From Enoplolaimus lenunculus (taxonomy: Eukaryota > Nematoda > Enoplea > Enoplida > Thoracostomopsidae), in assembly GCA_030248215.1 (NCBI GenBank), contig JASANG010001014.1, positions 1 through 64,000 of the forward strand: a stretch of DNA of 64,000 nt, given 5' to 3'. This document shows, one piece after another, positions 63,339 through 64,000 of this stretch. A program made the translations under genes and the position numbers. How positions within the stretch are numbered: the stretch's first letter is position 1; every line of letters starts with the position of its first letter. Under the pieces are notes generated by a model. It was given only the letters and a program-made list of their open reading frames with translations. It did no database searches and was not told where the DNA came from.

Positions 63339-64000
63339 CTATATACGTTTTGCTCAAAAGTTCATTGCATACCCCAACAAAATAATATTTGGGCGGCACT
63401 CAAGTATATATACGGCTAAGCTGATGTGTAATGTCACAGTTAGCATCATATCAAGGCCGGAGTCACGTTTTCATTTGCGGCGATATTTGGTTTAAAAATT
63501 TGTTTGCCAGCAACCACAGTGAGCGAAGAATGTTTTGCCCAGGCATGTTATTCTACAACCTGTCAAAGTGCGTTAGTGGAGTGGTTCTAGAAATTTCTGG
63601 GGATGTATCCCCAATGCCCCTAGTATACACTTTGCATCATACATCACGCATGGCCTTCCCTTCGTTTCCGCAAACCCCATAATATCTGAATCAAATATGC
63701 ACTTCTAATTAGAATATTTTAGTGTCTTCAGAATTAACAAAATGATTATCTAAACTGATAAACGGTCAAATTTGTTAAGTTTTGAAAGCCATTTTATTAC
63801 TTACGTCACGTAATGAATAAAAATTTTAATTTTTTTTTGAGAATAATTCGTTGCAATAAAAATTAAAAGATGTAGAATCGTTCAAGTTCGAACAATATTA
63901 TAGTTTGCTGATAACAAAAATTACTATGCGTAACGGTCGCAGTTATGCTAATTCAATTAAAAGAAATACGGAAATCGCGATAAAAACGTCACAACAACAG
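63339..64000. other. Window end, no gene seen
   Basis: AT-rich. Frames at 63217-63495 and 63431-63682 have no motif and the first overlaps the element above. Confidence 0.35.

Noticed and set aside
1-64000. CRISPR array, operon, retroviral or Polinton-like element
   Set aside because: No regular spacer-repeat array, no polycistronic layout, and no gag, integrase, envelope or capsid-like frame was seen. The only reverse transcriptase is the LINE.

Overview
This is a 64 kb piece of an AT-rich animal nuclear genome, most likely an invertebrate. The host genes have GT-AG introns (one GC-AG) and AATAAA signals, and they encode metazoan proteins: LSM14, a ZFAND2-type AN1 zinc finger, CKS, a type-B carboxylesterase and an F-box/LRR protein. 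The rest is packed with small hAT-like elements, a Merlin-type DNA transposon, a CR1/Jockey-like LINE and tRNA-derived SINEs. I cannot name the species. No prokaryotic, viral or CRISPR feature was seen.

Layout. Positions 1-33270 form one giant palindrome. The left arm (1 to about 15210) is the reverse complement of the right arm (about 17985 to 33270), around a non-symmetric spacer of about 2.8 kb. Base 1 pairs with base 33270, so the left arm may continue beyond the window. Each arm carries, reading outward from the spacer, a LINE fragment, a hAT-like element, a 791-bp TIR element, ZFAND2, two SINEs, degenerate repeats, an intronless F-box/LRR gene, an unidentified small ORF and the start of LSM14. 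Genes in both arms point away from the spacer. On the right, LSM14 runs on through unique sequence to 39134 and looks complete (11 proposed coding exons, 619 aa). The left copy shows only its first coding exons and has lost the stretch holding a proposed 16-nt microexon.

Right of the palindrome are LSM14 exons 5-11 (33811-39134), a secreted carboxylesterase (41418-44239, +, 3 exons, 569 aa, complete catalytic triad) and a CKS cell-cycle gene (50502-55033, -, 3 exons, 103 aa) whose exons are so short that it is easily missed. The remainder, 44.2-50.5 kb and 55-64 kb, is intergenic repeat sequence, including a decayed Merlin transposase (60.9-61.5 kb) inside long inverted repeats.

The genes do not form one pathway. 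LSM14 acts in translational repression and P-bodies, ZFAND2 in proteasome-linked protein quality control, the F-box protein in SCF ubiquitination, and CKS on CDKs and SCF. The two notable structures are the palindrome and a guild of short hAT-like elements whose interiors are built from repeats of short words such as GGCTCC, GATCCG, GAATCC, GATGCC and ATATCC.
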